IMG/VR virus record: IMGVR_UViG_3300036768_000388
Span: 1 to 59,850 of that record
Length of the DNA stretch: 59,850 bases
Origin: a virus
Strand: one strand, 5' to 3'
This document shows, piece by piece, positions 22,957 through 30,780 of this stretch. The translations under genes were made by a program, and so were the position numbers. The notes beneath the pieces were generated by a model, which searched no databases, was not told where the DNA came from, and was given only the letters and a program-made list of their open reading frames with translations. Within the stretch, counting starts at the first letter, position 1; each line of letters begins with the position of its first letter.

Positions 22957-24342
22957 ATGTCATCAAGACTTAGAGACCCAAAACAAATTAAAGAACAAAT
23001 GGACAAAGAGTTCGTCTCGGTAGAGGATAAATCGCAATGTTTAGCGACAGCCATCTACGAAACATCTAAGTCGCACCCTTTCTTAGGTTCAGTTCTTCAA
23101 TGTTTAACGATTCAATATTCTCACCAATTACCAACTGCTGGTATCTTGTTCAATACAGATGCTAAGCGCTGGGATATGCTAGTTAATCCATACTTTTTCT
23201 GTAAAAAATTAAATGCAGCTCAACGCAAAGCTGTTCTAATCCACGAATTGTCACACATCACGCATAAACATCCACTACGTGTACCATTCTTAAAGATTTC
23301 TGCTCGTAAGCGCATGCTTATGAATATTGCAGCTGATATGGCCATCAATCAGTTTATCAAAGATCTTCCATCTGGATGTCAACATTGTCCTCCAATCGAA
23401 GCTAAACAACCTTGCCCAGACGAAATGTGTCCAGGTCGTTGCATTGATGTTAAAGATTACTACGATGTTGATGAAAAAACGCAAAATAAACTTCCATGGC
23501 CTACAAACCAAACAATGGAAGCTTATTATGAGCGTTTAATCAAAAGATTCGAAGACCCAGATAAAGATGATAAAGGCGAAGGTAACGCTGGTGGCGGTAC
23601 AAATACATCTGATCTACCAGACACTATCGATGAGCACATGTGGGACGGAGCTGGTGATGAGAAAGAGATGCTTGACGCTACTGAGGAGTTAGTTAAGCGT
23701 GCGATGGTTAAATCTCGCTTATCTTACGACGATTTGCCAGGTCACATTAAAGATCTTTTAGAAGAGATCAAGACTCGCCGTGCAGAATTAAATTACAAAG
23801 CTTTGATTATGGCTGCTATGAAGAAGCACGCTTCTGGTCACAACCGTAAATCAACTTGGAATCGTAAAAATAAACGTCTTGGATTTAAAGCTCCAGGTAC
23901 TAAAGTAGGTGATTTACCTAAGCTCGAGTTATATCTCGATACTTCTGGCTCTATCTCTACGGAAGAGCTAAATGAATTCCTTGAGATCGTTGATCAATTC
24001 TTAAAAGTTGGTGCTCGTAAATGTAACCTATCTTTCTTCCATACAGAGTTGTACGGTAGACAGCCGTATAAGATGGGCACAAATATTAACAAGAATGATA
24101 TTCAGTCTGGCGGCACAGAGTTAACTCCAGTTCTACAAGATATTTTTCAACGACGTGGCGATTTAAGTATCATCATCACTGATGGTTACTACAGCGATGT
24201 CCCTATTGAATCATGGATGAAGCCTGGTCAACAATTTCCGCAAATTCTTTGGATTATCTCTAAGGGGGGCATAGAAAAACACCCTTTAGCGAGAGTCGGC
24301 AATACGGTCAAGGTGCCAGACTCTTCTTCAAGTAAGAAGTAA
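22957..24342 (+). CDS. VWA-domain putative metallopeptidase (MoxR partner)
   Basis: 461 aa. The N-terminal domain has a zinc-peptidase helix VLIHELSHITHKH (H96, E97, H100) and a Cys-rich knot (CQHC, CPDEMCPGRC, about residues 140-160). The C-terminal VWA domain has the MIDAS motif LDTSGSIS near residue 330, then SGGTEL and ITDGYYSD. This architecture, metallopeptidase-like domain plus VWA, is the usual genetic partner of MoxR ATPases in bacteria. AAGGAG precedes the ATG. With 19982 it probably forms a chaperone or protease complex; the target is unknown. Confidence 0.88.
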   Translation: MSSRLRDPKQIKEQMDKEFVSVEDKSQCLATAIYETSKSHPFLGSVLQCLTIQYSHQLPTAGILFNTDAKRWDMLVNPYFFCKKLNAAQRKAVLIHELSHITHKHPLRVPFLKISARKRMLMNIAADMAINQFIKDLPSGCQHCPPIEAKQPCPDEMCPGRCIDVKDYYDVDEKTQNKLPWPTNQTMEAYYERLIKRFEDPDKDDKGEGNAGGGTNTSDLPDTIDEHMWDGAGDEKEMLDATEELVKRAMVKSRLSYDDLPGHIKDLLEEIKTRRAELNYKALIMAAMKKHASGHNRKSTWNRKNKRLGFKAPGTKVGDLPKLELYLDTSGSISTEELNEFLEIVDQFLKVGARKCNLSFFHTELYGRQPYKMGTNINKNDIQSGGTELTPVLQDIFQRRGDLSIIITDGYYSDVPIESWMKPGQQFPQILWIISKGGIEKHPLARVGNTVKVPDSSSSKK

Positions 24343-24368
24343 ATGTGAGTAAACCTGGATTAGGTGGA

Positions 24369-25097
24369 ATGATGGGTAGACTTTTTCATATTGCTGATAT
24401 TCACGGAGAGTTAAAACTCCTAAATAAACTATTAGAAACTCTACATAAAGATCATGCTTTAGATCTCTCTAAAGATAAGATCATATTTACTGGCGACTAT
24501 TGTGATAGAGGTCCAGATACTTATGGAGTTATCGAGAGACTTAAGAAGTTAAATGAGGCACATCCAGATAATGTTATCTGCTTAGCTGGTAACCATGAGT
24601 GGATCAATATCTTATACTTCACGAGACACCTACCTGATGATGTTTGGTTGTTCGATAATAATGGTGGACCACAAACTCTTCAGAGTTATCAGATGGCTGG
24701 CTTCAGTAAGATGACTCACGACCACATTCAATGGCTTTCCAACTTACCCTTTAAACATGAAGAGCCTGGCTTCTTCTTTTCTCATGCCCCAGTTCCAAGG
24801 GAAAATAGTAGGAATATAGCGAATAGGGGTTTAGAGATAACCCCTGATGAGTTAATCTGGGGAATTTGGGATGGAGTAGGTGATGAATTCAACATGGCTA
24901 GAGATCACGGGAACGGCATTATAGGTGTTTGTGGGCATATCCATGCAATCAGAAAAGGCCAATTTTACCCTCGCTTCTATCTCCATTATATTTATGGAGA
25001 TTGTGGAGCGGGATGTTCACCAAAAGCTCCTTTATGTGCAATTAATGTTATAACAAGGGAAGTTATCTATGCTTGGCCAGATCAAAAAGTGCAGTAA
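24369..25097 (+). CDS. PPP-family metallophosphatase
   Basis: Resembles lambda protein phosphatase. Motifs: ADIHGEL, FTGDYCDRGPD, LAGNHEW, FFSHAP and CGHIHA, i.e. the GDxHG, GDxxDRG, GNHE and H...GHxH metal-binding set. A GTG at 24345 is in frame, but ATG 24369 or 24372 (242-243 aa) starts just before the first motif, as usual, with AGGTGGA close by. Substrates could be phosphoproteins or nucleotides such as Ap4A or RNA 5'-triphosphates. Follows the VWA gene after 2 nt, so probably the same operon. Confidence 0.88.
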   Translation: MMGRLFHIADIHGELKLLNKLLETLHKDHALDLSKDKIIFTGDYCDRGPDTYGVIERLKKLNEAHPDNVICLAGNHEWINILYFTRHLPDDVWLFDNNGGPQTLQSYQMAGFSKMTHDHIQWLSNLPFKHEEPGFFFSHAPVPRENSRNIANRGLEITPDELIWGIWDGVGDEFNMARDHGNGIIGVCGHIHAIRKGQFYPRFYLHYIYGDCGAGCSPKAPLCAINVITREVIYAWPDQKVQ

Positions 25098-25166
25098 GCA
25101 TGAAATCTCTAAGCCAATATAAGCTACGATTAATTCCTTACCCAATCCAGTGGTAAAATAAGCCTC

Positions 25167-25745
25167 ATGAGCGATATGAAAGAAGTATGCGAACAATTAG
25201 AAAAGAAGTGCCCTCGTTGCGGTAAAGCATCAGCCAACTCATCTAATCCTAGCGGAAGATGCTCATCTTGTCTTAAAAAACTTAAGATAGCTAAGAAAAC
25301 ACCTGGTTCAGCTCAGAGGGCACAAACTAAGGCGGACGATGCATTAAGACGTCAAAAGGGTAAGAACGGCACAGCTTCAAAGAAGCATTCTGGTTTGGGT
25401 ACGCGTAAATCTATAGTGAAGCAGATTCAGTCAGCTGAGAAGAAGACTGGTCAAAAACTATCACTGGATCGTAAGGACAACTCAAAAGGTTACGCATCAT
25501 CTAATACAAGAGCAGTCCCTGAACATCTTAATCGCGGTAGACATCATGTTGATGAGAAGAAACTTAAAGCTTGGAAGAAACGCTTAAAGAAGCACGATCT
25601 AACTGCAGAAGAGTTCTATACTCTTATGAAGGCTAAATTTGCAGCCGACGAAGTAGTGTCAGAACTAATCAAATCACTTGGACCTGAAGGTCTAGATAAC
25701 TATATCAACGCTTTTGACGAAGACGTTGAAAACACCACAGAATAA
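25167..25745 (+). CDS. zinc-ribbon, HNH-related basic protein
   Basis: 192 aa. N-terminal zinc ribbon CPRCGK ... GRCSSCLKK (residues 15-37), a long basic middle, then LSLDRKDNSKGYASSNTRAV and EHLNRGRHH, similar to the SxDRxDNSKGY...N core of phage HNH-type endonucleases, but without a full HNH triad. Probably DNA-binding, possibly a nuclease of the HNH/Endo VII group; the catalytic assignment is uncertain. TAAAAT just upstream (25154) may be its promoter. Confidence 0.6.
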   Translation: MSDMKEVCEQLEKKCPRCGKASANSSNPSGRCSSCLKKLKIAKKTPGSAQRAQTKADDALRRQKGKNGTASKKHSGLGTRKSIVKQIQSAEKKTGQKLSLDRKDNSKGYASSNTRAVPEHLNRGRHHVDEKKLKAWKKRLKKHDLTAEEFYTLMKAKFAADEVVSELIKSLGPEGLDNYINAFDEDVENTTE

Positions 25746-25753
25746 TACGATTG

Positions 25754-25759
25754 TAGAAT
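25754..25759 (+). promoter_or_regulatory. candidate -10 box, TAGAATCC
   Basis: TAGAAT 35 nt before the 25795 micro-gene; the surrounding ACGATTGTAGAATCC nearly repeats the sequence upstream of 22957. Confidence 0.4.
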
Positions 25760-25794
25760 CCCCTTAAAGGATTATATTAAAGGGTAAAATTTAT

Positions 25795-25866
25795 ATGTTT
25801 GCAACCATTTTATTATGGTTCGCAAGCGCTTTTATTGAGTTTCTATATAGTGGTAACGTTACATAA
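25795..25866 (+). CDS. single-span membrane micro-protein, 23 aa
   Basis: MFATILLWFASAFIEFLYSG is one hydrophobic helix. It follows the promoter box at 25754 and an AAAGGG 10-17 nt upstream. Ends 3 nt before another ATG. Size and single transmembrane helix resemble small phage toxins or membrane effectors, but this is only inference. Confidence 0.4.
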   Translation: MFATILLWFASAFIEFLYSGNVT

Positions 25867-25923
25867 CTGATGTCTATTATTAGCTCAATACTATTTACTA
25901 TCACCTACTTACTGAGGAAGAGA

Positions 25924-26373
25924 ATGAGAGCAGTAGAAGTGCTAAGTAAAGTTACAGGTCTAACGCAAGGCCTATTTAACGAAATTTCCTCTAAGACTAG
26001 AGGTATGCTTCCTAAAAATATCTTTGAATGTCAAGCTGAATCCGACGAATATGAAGTTCTTCTTAATCAGAAGAATGAAGTTCTTCAAATTAAGAACGCA
26101 TACACAACTTGGGATAAAGATATCATCAACTCTCTAATAACAGAACCTGTTCCTCAACCTGCCCAACCTAAAGTTCAGGCTAATCTACCACAATTAACTC
26201 CAAATGTAGTCAATACATTAGTATTATCCACTTTATTAGATCCAAGCTCACTATCTGTTGCTTGTAGTGATAAGTTTGCAAAAGAAGCAAAAGAATGTGA
26301 AGTTACGCTTATAAAGTATTATCAAGATTATTTAAAAGAAGATTGGACTAAAAAAATACAAGACAGAATATAA
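25924..26373 (+). CDS. hypothetical protein, 149 aa
   Basis: I start at ATG 25924, preceded by GAGGAAG, rather than the in-frame ATG 25870, which lacks a ribosome-binding site. The Pro/Gln-rich segment EPVPQPAQPKVQANLPQ (about residues 75-91) links two helical parts. Not recognised. Confidence 0.7.
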   Translation: MRAVEVLSKVTGLTQGLFNEISSKTRGMLPKNIFECQAESDEYEVLLNQKNEVLQIKNAYTTWDKDIINSLITEPVPQPAQPKVQANLPQLTPNVVNTLVLSTLLDPSSLSVACSDKFAKEAKECEVTLIKYYQDYLKEDWTKKIQDRI

Positions 26374-26419
26374 GAAAGCTATAGTCTTACAGCACTGTAG
26401 GGAAATAAGGGGTAACTAA

Positions 26420-26935
26420 ATGATTTCTTACAAAAAGATGTCTTTATTCGACACTCCGCAAGAAAGCATCATCATACATACCTGTAATTCTCAGGGTGTT
26501 TGGAGGTCTGGTATCGCAAAACCTTTTAAAGAGAAATATCCATTAAGCTTCATTGATTATAATGGTTTTTGTACTAATGCAAATAAAACTAGAGGTTCTG
26601 CATGCGGTAGAGCATCGCTGTCCCAGTTTCATGAAACTGAGCCTCACTGGGTTGGATGGATCGTAACTTCACATACCTATGGAGATCTTAAAGATCCGCC
26701 TGAGTTAATTAAGATAAATACAACTATGGCATTGATGGAGCTATGTAAGAAGATCTATATGGCTCACTCTAAAGAAGAATACCCTGAGATCAATGTTTAT
26801 TCAAATAAGTTTAACTCAGGTCTATTTGCAGTCCCATGGGAAGAGTCTGAGCTTATCTTGAATACAGTTTTAAAAGACTTTAAACGAATCAATTGGATAG
26901 TCTGTGACCCAGACTTATATGATTATAAGGGGTAA
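26420..26935 (+). CDS. macro-domain ADP-ribose-1''-phosphatase-like protein
   Basis: 171 aa. IIIHTCNSQGVWRSGIAKPF (about residues 17-36) is the macro-domain signature (H-x-x-N...G-x-x-x-x-G-I-A) that binds the ADP-ribose diphosphate; KFNSGLFAVPWEESE is the second loop. Relatives remove the 1''-phosphate of Appr-1''-p, a by-product of tRNA repair, or hydrolyse ADP-ribosyl groups. In a phage it may salvage Appr-1''-p or reverse host ADP-ribosylation defences. AGGGG precedes the ATG. Confidence 0.78.
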   Translation: MISYKKMSLFDTPQESIIIHTCNSQGVWRSGIAKPFKEKYPLSFIDYNGFCTNANKTRGSACGRASLSQFHETEPHWVGWIVTSHTYGDLKDPPELIKINTTMALMELCKKIYMAHSKEEYPEINVYSNKFNSGLFAVPWEESELILNTVLKDFKRINWIVCDPDLYDYKG

Positions 26936-26937
26936 TT

Positions 26938-27228
26938 ATGATTGTACTTTTAACTTTATTAATGTTTGTGTTTTTTATTGTCTCATTAAGTTTAGAGATT
27001 TCTAAAATAAATAATAAACACTCTAAACTAATTAAGAACGCAAAAGTTAAAGTTATTAGTGGTTTTCATATTAATAGTGAGGGTACTATAATTGGTTACA
27101 ACCGTAAGAATCACACCCACTCAGGTGGACTTTTTTCAGATGCTTTATATGTATCTGAGCACTGGGTTGTAAAATTAACCACTGGTGAAGAAATTACAGT
27201 GCGTTTTGACGAAGTAGATCCAATATAA
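26938..27228 (+). CDS. membrane-anchored SH3-like protein
   Basis: 96 aa. Residues 1-20 form a transmembrane helix; residues about 36-95 form a small beta-barrel-like domain (KVKVISGFHINSEGTIIGY ... EITVRFDEVDPI) with the G-x-I-x-G pattern of KOW/SH3-like folds. Three bases behind the macro-domain gene. Function unknown. Confidence 0.7.
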   Translation: MIVLLTLLMFVFFIVSLSLEISKINNKHSKLIKNAKVKVISGFHINSEGTIIGYNRKNHTHSGGLFSDALYVSEHWVVKLTTGEEITVRFDEVDPI

Positions 27229-27244
27229 GAAACTATTGGTACAG

Positions 27245-27250
27245 TATAAT
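27245..27250 (+). promoter_or_regulatory. candidate -10 box, TATAATC
   Basis: TATAAT in the gap 27229-27370; another member of the recurring box set. The downstream gene starts at 27371 or later. I see nothing else in this gap. Confidence 0.3.
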
Positions 27251-27370
27251 CAACCGAGAAGGTCCCTAAATAGATACTACGCGGCATCTTGGTCAAAAGA
27301 GTATCTGAAAAGTAAGTGAAGACCTAAAACTAATACCCGTTTTCTCTATCTGTTCATTATCTACCTACAC

Positions 27371-27676
27371 ATGGGCTCGAAAGAGTGTATATTCCTTTTA
27401 ATGAATAATATCCTCATGAGTTGGAATAAAGATACTTATTGTTATAAATATAAGCGCGAAGTTAAATTTAACCATACTGAGTGGTCTTATTCAGATTGCT
27501 ACGACGAAGATTTATACCATGACTTAATGAATGATAGGTGGTTGTTTTATAACTGGTGTGACTTCGGAAACCCTAAGAGTATAGAAGAACTACATCAATA
27601 CAGAATCTTGACACTACTACACAAACTAAAACTTAAAAACCCTATAAAAGTAATAGACCAAATTAGTTGGTATTAA
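27371..27676 (+). CDS. hypothetical protein, 101 aa
   Basis: Start uncertain: ATG 27371, 27404 or 27419, none with a good ribosome-binding site. Aromatic-rich (WSYSDCYDEDLYHDLMNDRWLF). Its stop falls at the edge of the structured element 27675-27858. Not recognised. Confidence 0.6.
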   Translation: MGSKECIFLLMNNILMSWNKDTYCYKYKREVKFNHTEWSYSDCYDEDLYHDLMNDRWLFYNWCDFGNPKSIEELHQYRILTLLHKLKLKNPIKVIDQISWY

Positions 27677-27858
27677 GATGGCGCAGCGCACACCAACAGG
27701 AATCGAGTCTGGATAGCCCGTAGACAGCCGGGTGCGCTTCCACTTAATCTAAACCAAATCCGTCTTGATCCATTTTTTGCATCGCTAGTGTAATTGTTAG
27801 TGCGACAGCCTCCAAAACTGTTTGACTAATTCGATTCCTAGGCGGTGTGCGCCATCTT
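27675..27858 (+). ncRNA. 184-nt stem-closed structured element
   Basis: The ends are inverted repeats: AAGATGGCGCA...CACC (27675-27694) against GGTGTGCGCCATCTT (27844-27858), continued inward by AGGAATCGA (27698-27706) against TCGATTCCT (27831-27839). A GCGCA duplication in the left arm leaves a 5-nt bulge. The left arm GCGCACACC (27686-27694) can instead pair locally with GGGTGCGC (27730-27737), enclosing GTCT/AGAC, so two exclusive folds exist. The element is less AT-rich than its flanks, contains no gene and ends 13 nt before the next likely start codon. A 5'-UTR switch, a stable RNA or a small inverted-repeat mobile element are possible. Confidence 0.6.
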
Positions 27859-27871
27859 GTATAACAGAATA

Positions 27872-28282
27872 ATGTCTACTGCTATTTTTGTATATTTAAT
27901 ACTTACTTTAACTTTCAGCGTTTCGCTATCTATAGCACTATCAGAATCCCCTAGATTCGATGAGAAAATTAGCGCAATATCTATAATTTTCTGTACAATA
28001 TTTTGGCCAATATTCTTAATAGCTATTGGGATTCTTAGTGCAATAGATATTTATAGAGATTACTTATCTAAACAGGCAAATAAGATATTCAACAAATATC
28101 ATTTTGGTGCAACTAAAACTGACACATTTATGACCCTACTATCGGAAGCATCGGATAAAGACTTAAAGATTATCTTAAGAGCAGCTGATAAAAAGGTGAT
28201 AAGTATAAATGATAAACACATAGACTTATTAAAAAAAGAGATACAGAATAGAAAATTTGAAAAAGAGGTTTTAGATGGCTAA
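27872..28282 (+). CDS. two-helix membrane protein, 136 aa
   Basis: Start at ATG 27872 is preferred over an in-frame GTG inside the structured element. Two transmembrane segments (residues 3-22 and about 32-58) and a charged cytoplasmic tail with a KDLKIILRAADKK helix. No Shine-Dalgarno site, which fits control by the upstream element. Not recognised. Confidence 0.65.
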   Translation: MSTAIFVYLILTLTFSVSLSIALSESPRFDEKISAISIIFCTIFWPIFLIAIGILSAIDIYRDYLSKQANKIFNKYHFGATKTDTFMTLLSEASDKDLKIILRAADKKVISINDKHIDLLKKEIQNRKFEKEVLDG

Positions 28283-28466
28283 AAAGAAAAAGTCTGAAGA
28301 GGTTGTTGCGGATCAACAAGCTGAGAAATCAGCTGCTGCACCTAAGTCTTTAGGTATCAAAGTTAGATTAGAGAAGTCAATTTCTGGCAGATTAACTGTT
28401 ACCGTTAAACTTTTAGATGGCGATAATGTTATTGCAGAAGATTACGATTTTGTACAGGTAGATTAA
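28275..28466 (+). CDS. small hypothetical protein, 63 aa
   Basis: Overlaps the previous gene by 8 nt. Basic N-terminus (MAKKKKSEEVVADQQAEKS) and a short beta-hairpin-like C-half (RLTVTVKLLDGDNVIAEDYD). Not recognised. Confidence 0.65.
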   Translation: MAKKKKSEEVVADQQAEKSAAAPKSLGIKVRLEKSISGRLTVTVKLLDGDNVIAEDYDFVQVD

Positions 28467-28507
28467 AGAAAATACAGATGAAGGTGTGGTGAACCTAAGG
28501 AGGATTG

Positions 28508-29002
28508 TTGAAATTGCGATACTTAAACGACCCAGTATTGAGAACAGAGAGTGAGCCTGTAATAGAAGTAGAACTAACAGATATATTATCATATATCCCT
28601 GAAATGATTAAAATCATGAATGCTGAGGGTGGTGTTGGATTAGCAGCTAACCAAGTAGGTATAGCTAAAAGATTCTTCATAATTAAATTAGATGAAGAGG
28701 TTAAGTTAATAATTAACCCAACTATCCTTGAAATAGGCAATACTTCTAAATATGAAGAGGGTTGCTTATCTATACCTGGAGCTTCTGCTGAAACCTATAG
28801 AGCTAGGTATATAAAGATTAAGTATAAAGATAATTCATTCAACGATGTTGAACAAGAATTTAATGGTCTTGCAGCAATTGCGATTCAACATGAGATAGAT
28901 CACATTAATGGTAAACTATATATAGATCATCTGGAGCCAATGAGAAGATTACTAATAGCTAATAAACATAGGGATTTTCTTAATAAGAAAGGGAGAAAGT
29001 AG
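28508..29002 (+). CDS. def: peptide deformylase
   Basis: Removes the N-formyl group from nascent proteins. About 164 aa; TTG start (28508, or 28505) after AAGGAGGA. All three motifs: GGVGLAANQVG, EGCLSIPG and the metal helix IQHEIDHINGK. Phage deformylases probably help process the burst of newly made phage proteins. The C-terminus is short and basic, as in other compact viral forms. Translation of the next gene overlaps its stop. Confidence 0.93.
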   Translation: MKLRYLNDPVLRTESEPVIEVELTDILSYIPEMIKIMNAEGGVGLAANQVGIAKRFFIIKLDEEVKLIINPTILEIGNTSKYEEGCLSIPGASAETYRARYIKIKYKDNSFNDVEQEFNGLAAIAIQHEIDHINGKLYIDHLEPMRRLLIANKHRDFLNKKGRK

Positions 29003-29544
29003 TGGATATAGGGATGCTTTTAATTAGTTTTGTTTTAGGTATAATTCTTGGATTCTTAGTATCTATTGGAGTTATTCTTTACTTAGGTAAAAAGTCGCTC
29101 TCTAAAAAATTAGAGAATAAGTTGGAATCTGTTAAGAAAGCTACTAAACAGATCGAATCTGTATCAGAACGCATGAAGAAAGTTAAAGAGATAACTAACG
29201 AGCAGTTGGGTATGCAGGCTAGAGCAACCATGCCTCAAAAAAATGGACTAGATGGTAAGTATAAAAATGGACTCATCTCTGAGATCAAGAGACTTGAACA
29301 AGAGAAACATGAGATCTTAAAATCTATATTAAAAGATGGTTTCGATCTAGAGATCACAACGATCGATGAAACTGGAGTAGTTACTTCAATGAAACTATCT
29401 CAATTTATGGCAGATCAAGGTATTGTCTTCTCTAAAGAAGAAACTATAAAAGAAAAAACTATAAAAGAAGAAACTATAAAAGAAGTTAAAACTAAACAAG
29501 TCGGAAAATTCACTATTATTAAGGGTGGAAAAACTTCTCACTAG
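29002..29544 (+). CDS. membrane-anchored coiled-coil protein
   Basis: 180 aa, GTG start overlapping the deformylase TAG; AAGGGAG upstream. Transmembrane helix at residues 5-28, then a long Lys/Glu coiled coil (KLENKLESVKKATKQIESV...). Near the C-terminus a three-fold KTIKEE repeat is encoded by 15-bp DNA repeats (29443-29487, ACTATAAAAGAA units), so length variation between isolates is likely. Not recognised. Confidence 0.75.
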   Translation: MDIGMLLISFVLGIILGFLVSIGVILYLGKKSLSKKLENKLESVKKATKQIESVSERMKKVKEITNEQLGMQARATMPQKNGLDGKYKNGLISEIKRLEQEKHEILKSILKDGFDLEITTIDETGVVTSMKLSQFMADQGIVFSKEETIKEKTIKEETIKEVKTKQVGKFTIIKGGKTSH

Positions 29545-29552
29545 GGGAAGTT

Positions 29553-29873
29553 GTGGTAATTGTTACTAAAAATCAATACATCTTGGCTTCTAAGATTCAT
29601 CTCATCACTATGGGTGAGCAAGTTAACTTTAGAGAAGTTGCTGTAAATGGTAAAGCTAACACCGTGAAAGAGTCCTACTTTCAAATCACAATTGTATATT
29701 CACCTAACGATATTAATACTCTCAAAACAATCACCATAAATCATCAGATGGGCTTTTACAACATGAGATTAATTTTTTGTAAATCTGCCTTAGACCGTTA
29801 TCCGAATAAATATACAAAAAACATGAGAAAAGATTATTTGCGGCAGAAACTGAAGCCGAGAGAAGGTTTTTAA
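29553..29873 (+). CDS. hypothetical protein, 106 aa
   Basis: GTG after AGGGGAAG. Basic, beta-rich (YFQITIVYSPNDINTLKTIT). Not recognised. Confidence 0.7.
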   Translation: MVIVTKNQYILASKIHLITMGEQVNFREVAVNGKANTVKESYFQITIVYSPNDINTLKTITINHQMGFYNMRLIFCKSALDRYPNKYTKNMRKDYLRQKLKPREGF

Positions 29874-29876
29874 GTG

Positions 29877-29957
29877 ATGGTGTATAAATTATATGACTTA
29901 GACTTATCTAGCTTAAATGATGAGCAGTTAGAGGCATATTATAGTTTTGTAAACTAG
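29877..29957 (+). CDS. possible micro-protein, 26 aa
   Basis: ATG 3 nt after the previous stop, GAAGG about 10 nt upstream. Acidic, Tyr/Leu-rich (YKLYDLDLSSLNDEQLEAYY). First of four tiny frames packed before 30315. Confidence 0.4.
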   Translation: MVYKLYDLDLSSLNDEQLEAYYSFVN

Positions 29958-29962
29958 TTTTA

Positions 29963-30094
29963 ATGCACTCAGCTCAAGCTGAAAGTTTAACTCATATTTA
30001 CAAAGAATGGGTCCACACTGAGCAGCAAATAATTAACGACACAAAATGCCGACATATAGTCTGCATTTTTATAAAGAAATTGACGGTTTCATGA
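29963..30094 (+). CDS. possible small protein, 43 aa
   Basis: Frame MHSAQAESLTHIYKEW... without a ribosome-binding site, ending in an ATGA overlap with the next frame. Weakly supported. Confidence 0.3.
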   Translation: MHSAQAESLTHIYKEWVHTEQQIINDTKCRHIVCIFIKKLTVS

Positions 30095-30216
30095 TAATTA
30101 TATACACTATATGCAGAATGGAAAAAGATCTGAAACGAGATAGAAACATTTTGAAAGTAGGGTGGGACACACCCGAATATACACCTGTGGAGAGAGGAGT
30201 CACTAATGTTGTATAA
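30091..30216 (+). CDS. possible small protein, 41 aa
   Basis: Starts in the ATGA overlap, and its end overlaps the next ATG. Contains ICRMEKDLKRDRNILKVGWD. Weakly supported. Confidence 0.3.
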   Translation: MIIIYTICRMEKDLKRDRNILKVGWDTPEYTPVERGVTNVV

Positions 30217-30325
30217 ATATATGCGCTCTTTCTGTACCGAAGACATGATCTCCCTGAATCAAGAGCATACTAAAAACACTCTAGTTCTTCTAGAGGCAAT
30301 AATGGAGAAGCACAATGACAAATAA
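30206..30325 (+). CDS. small protein, 39 aa
   Basis: GAGAGGAG lies 5 nt before the ATG, the best signal in this cluster. Helical (MISLNQEHTKNTLVLLEAIM). Overlaps the sigma-like gene by 11 nt. Confidence 0.5.
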   Translation: MLYKYMRSFCTEDMISLNQEHTKNTLVLLEAIMEKHNDK

Positions 30326-30779
30326 AAAGCAAGAAACTGAAGGTTTAGATTTTGAAGTAAATTTAGAAGAAGAGACTGTTGAAGTTAAAAACTTCAACAA
30401 ATATAATCGTACTATCACTAATGAAGATATCTTAAAGTACGAACCAATGATAGAAAAGTATATGAGAGATTCAGTTGTTAAAAACTGGAATGAAGCTTCC
30501 CTTAAAAAAGGTCAAGGCGATATCTCATTAGGTAACACAGGTATGTCAATTAACGACATTAGGCAACACCTAAGAGCTGAAGTTTGTGTTGCACTATATA
30601 ACTATAATCCAGATTATAAAACAAAAGAAGGTCGATCTGTTAAAGAATCTACTTTTGTGTTTCAACATTTATTTAACCGCGTCGGTCAAATGATGAAGCG
30701 ATTAACTAAGAAGCGATATGGATATGGTGTCTGGACTCAAAATATAGAAGAAACTCTATGGGAAACCGATAGGGACTAA
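30315..30779 (+). CDS. sigma-region-2-like protein
   Basis: 154 aa. Residues about 38-130 resemble sigma-70 region 2 as found in small phage sigma factors: a leading helix (YEPMIEKYMRDSVVKNW), then GMSINDIRQHLRAEVCVALYNYNPDY, matching the D-L-x-Q-E-x-x-x-A-L...Y-D-P pattern, and a basic helix FVFQHLFNRVGQMMKRLTKKR in the position of the -10-reading helix. No region 4. It could be a late-transcription sigma of the T4 gp55 kind; this is an inference from pattern only. Its possible opponent, a FlgM-like protein, is at 6782. Confidence 0.5.
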   Translation: MTNKKQETEGLDFEVNLEEETVEVKNFNKYNRTITNEDILKYEPMIEKYMRDSVVKNWNEASLKKGQGDISLGNTGMSINDIRQHLRAEVCVALYNYNPDYKTKEGRSVKESTFVFQHLFNRVGQMMKRLTKKRYGYGVWTQNIEETLWETDRD

Positions 30780-30780
30780 T

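Noticed and set aside
25100-25156. 18-codon ORF before the zinc-ribbon gene
   Set aside because: No ribosome-binding site and it covers the probable promoter of the next gene.
27675-27858. tmRNA or group I intron
   Set aside because: Too short, no tag reading frame, no intact tRNA-like T-arm/CCA end and no intron core elements.
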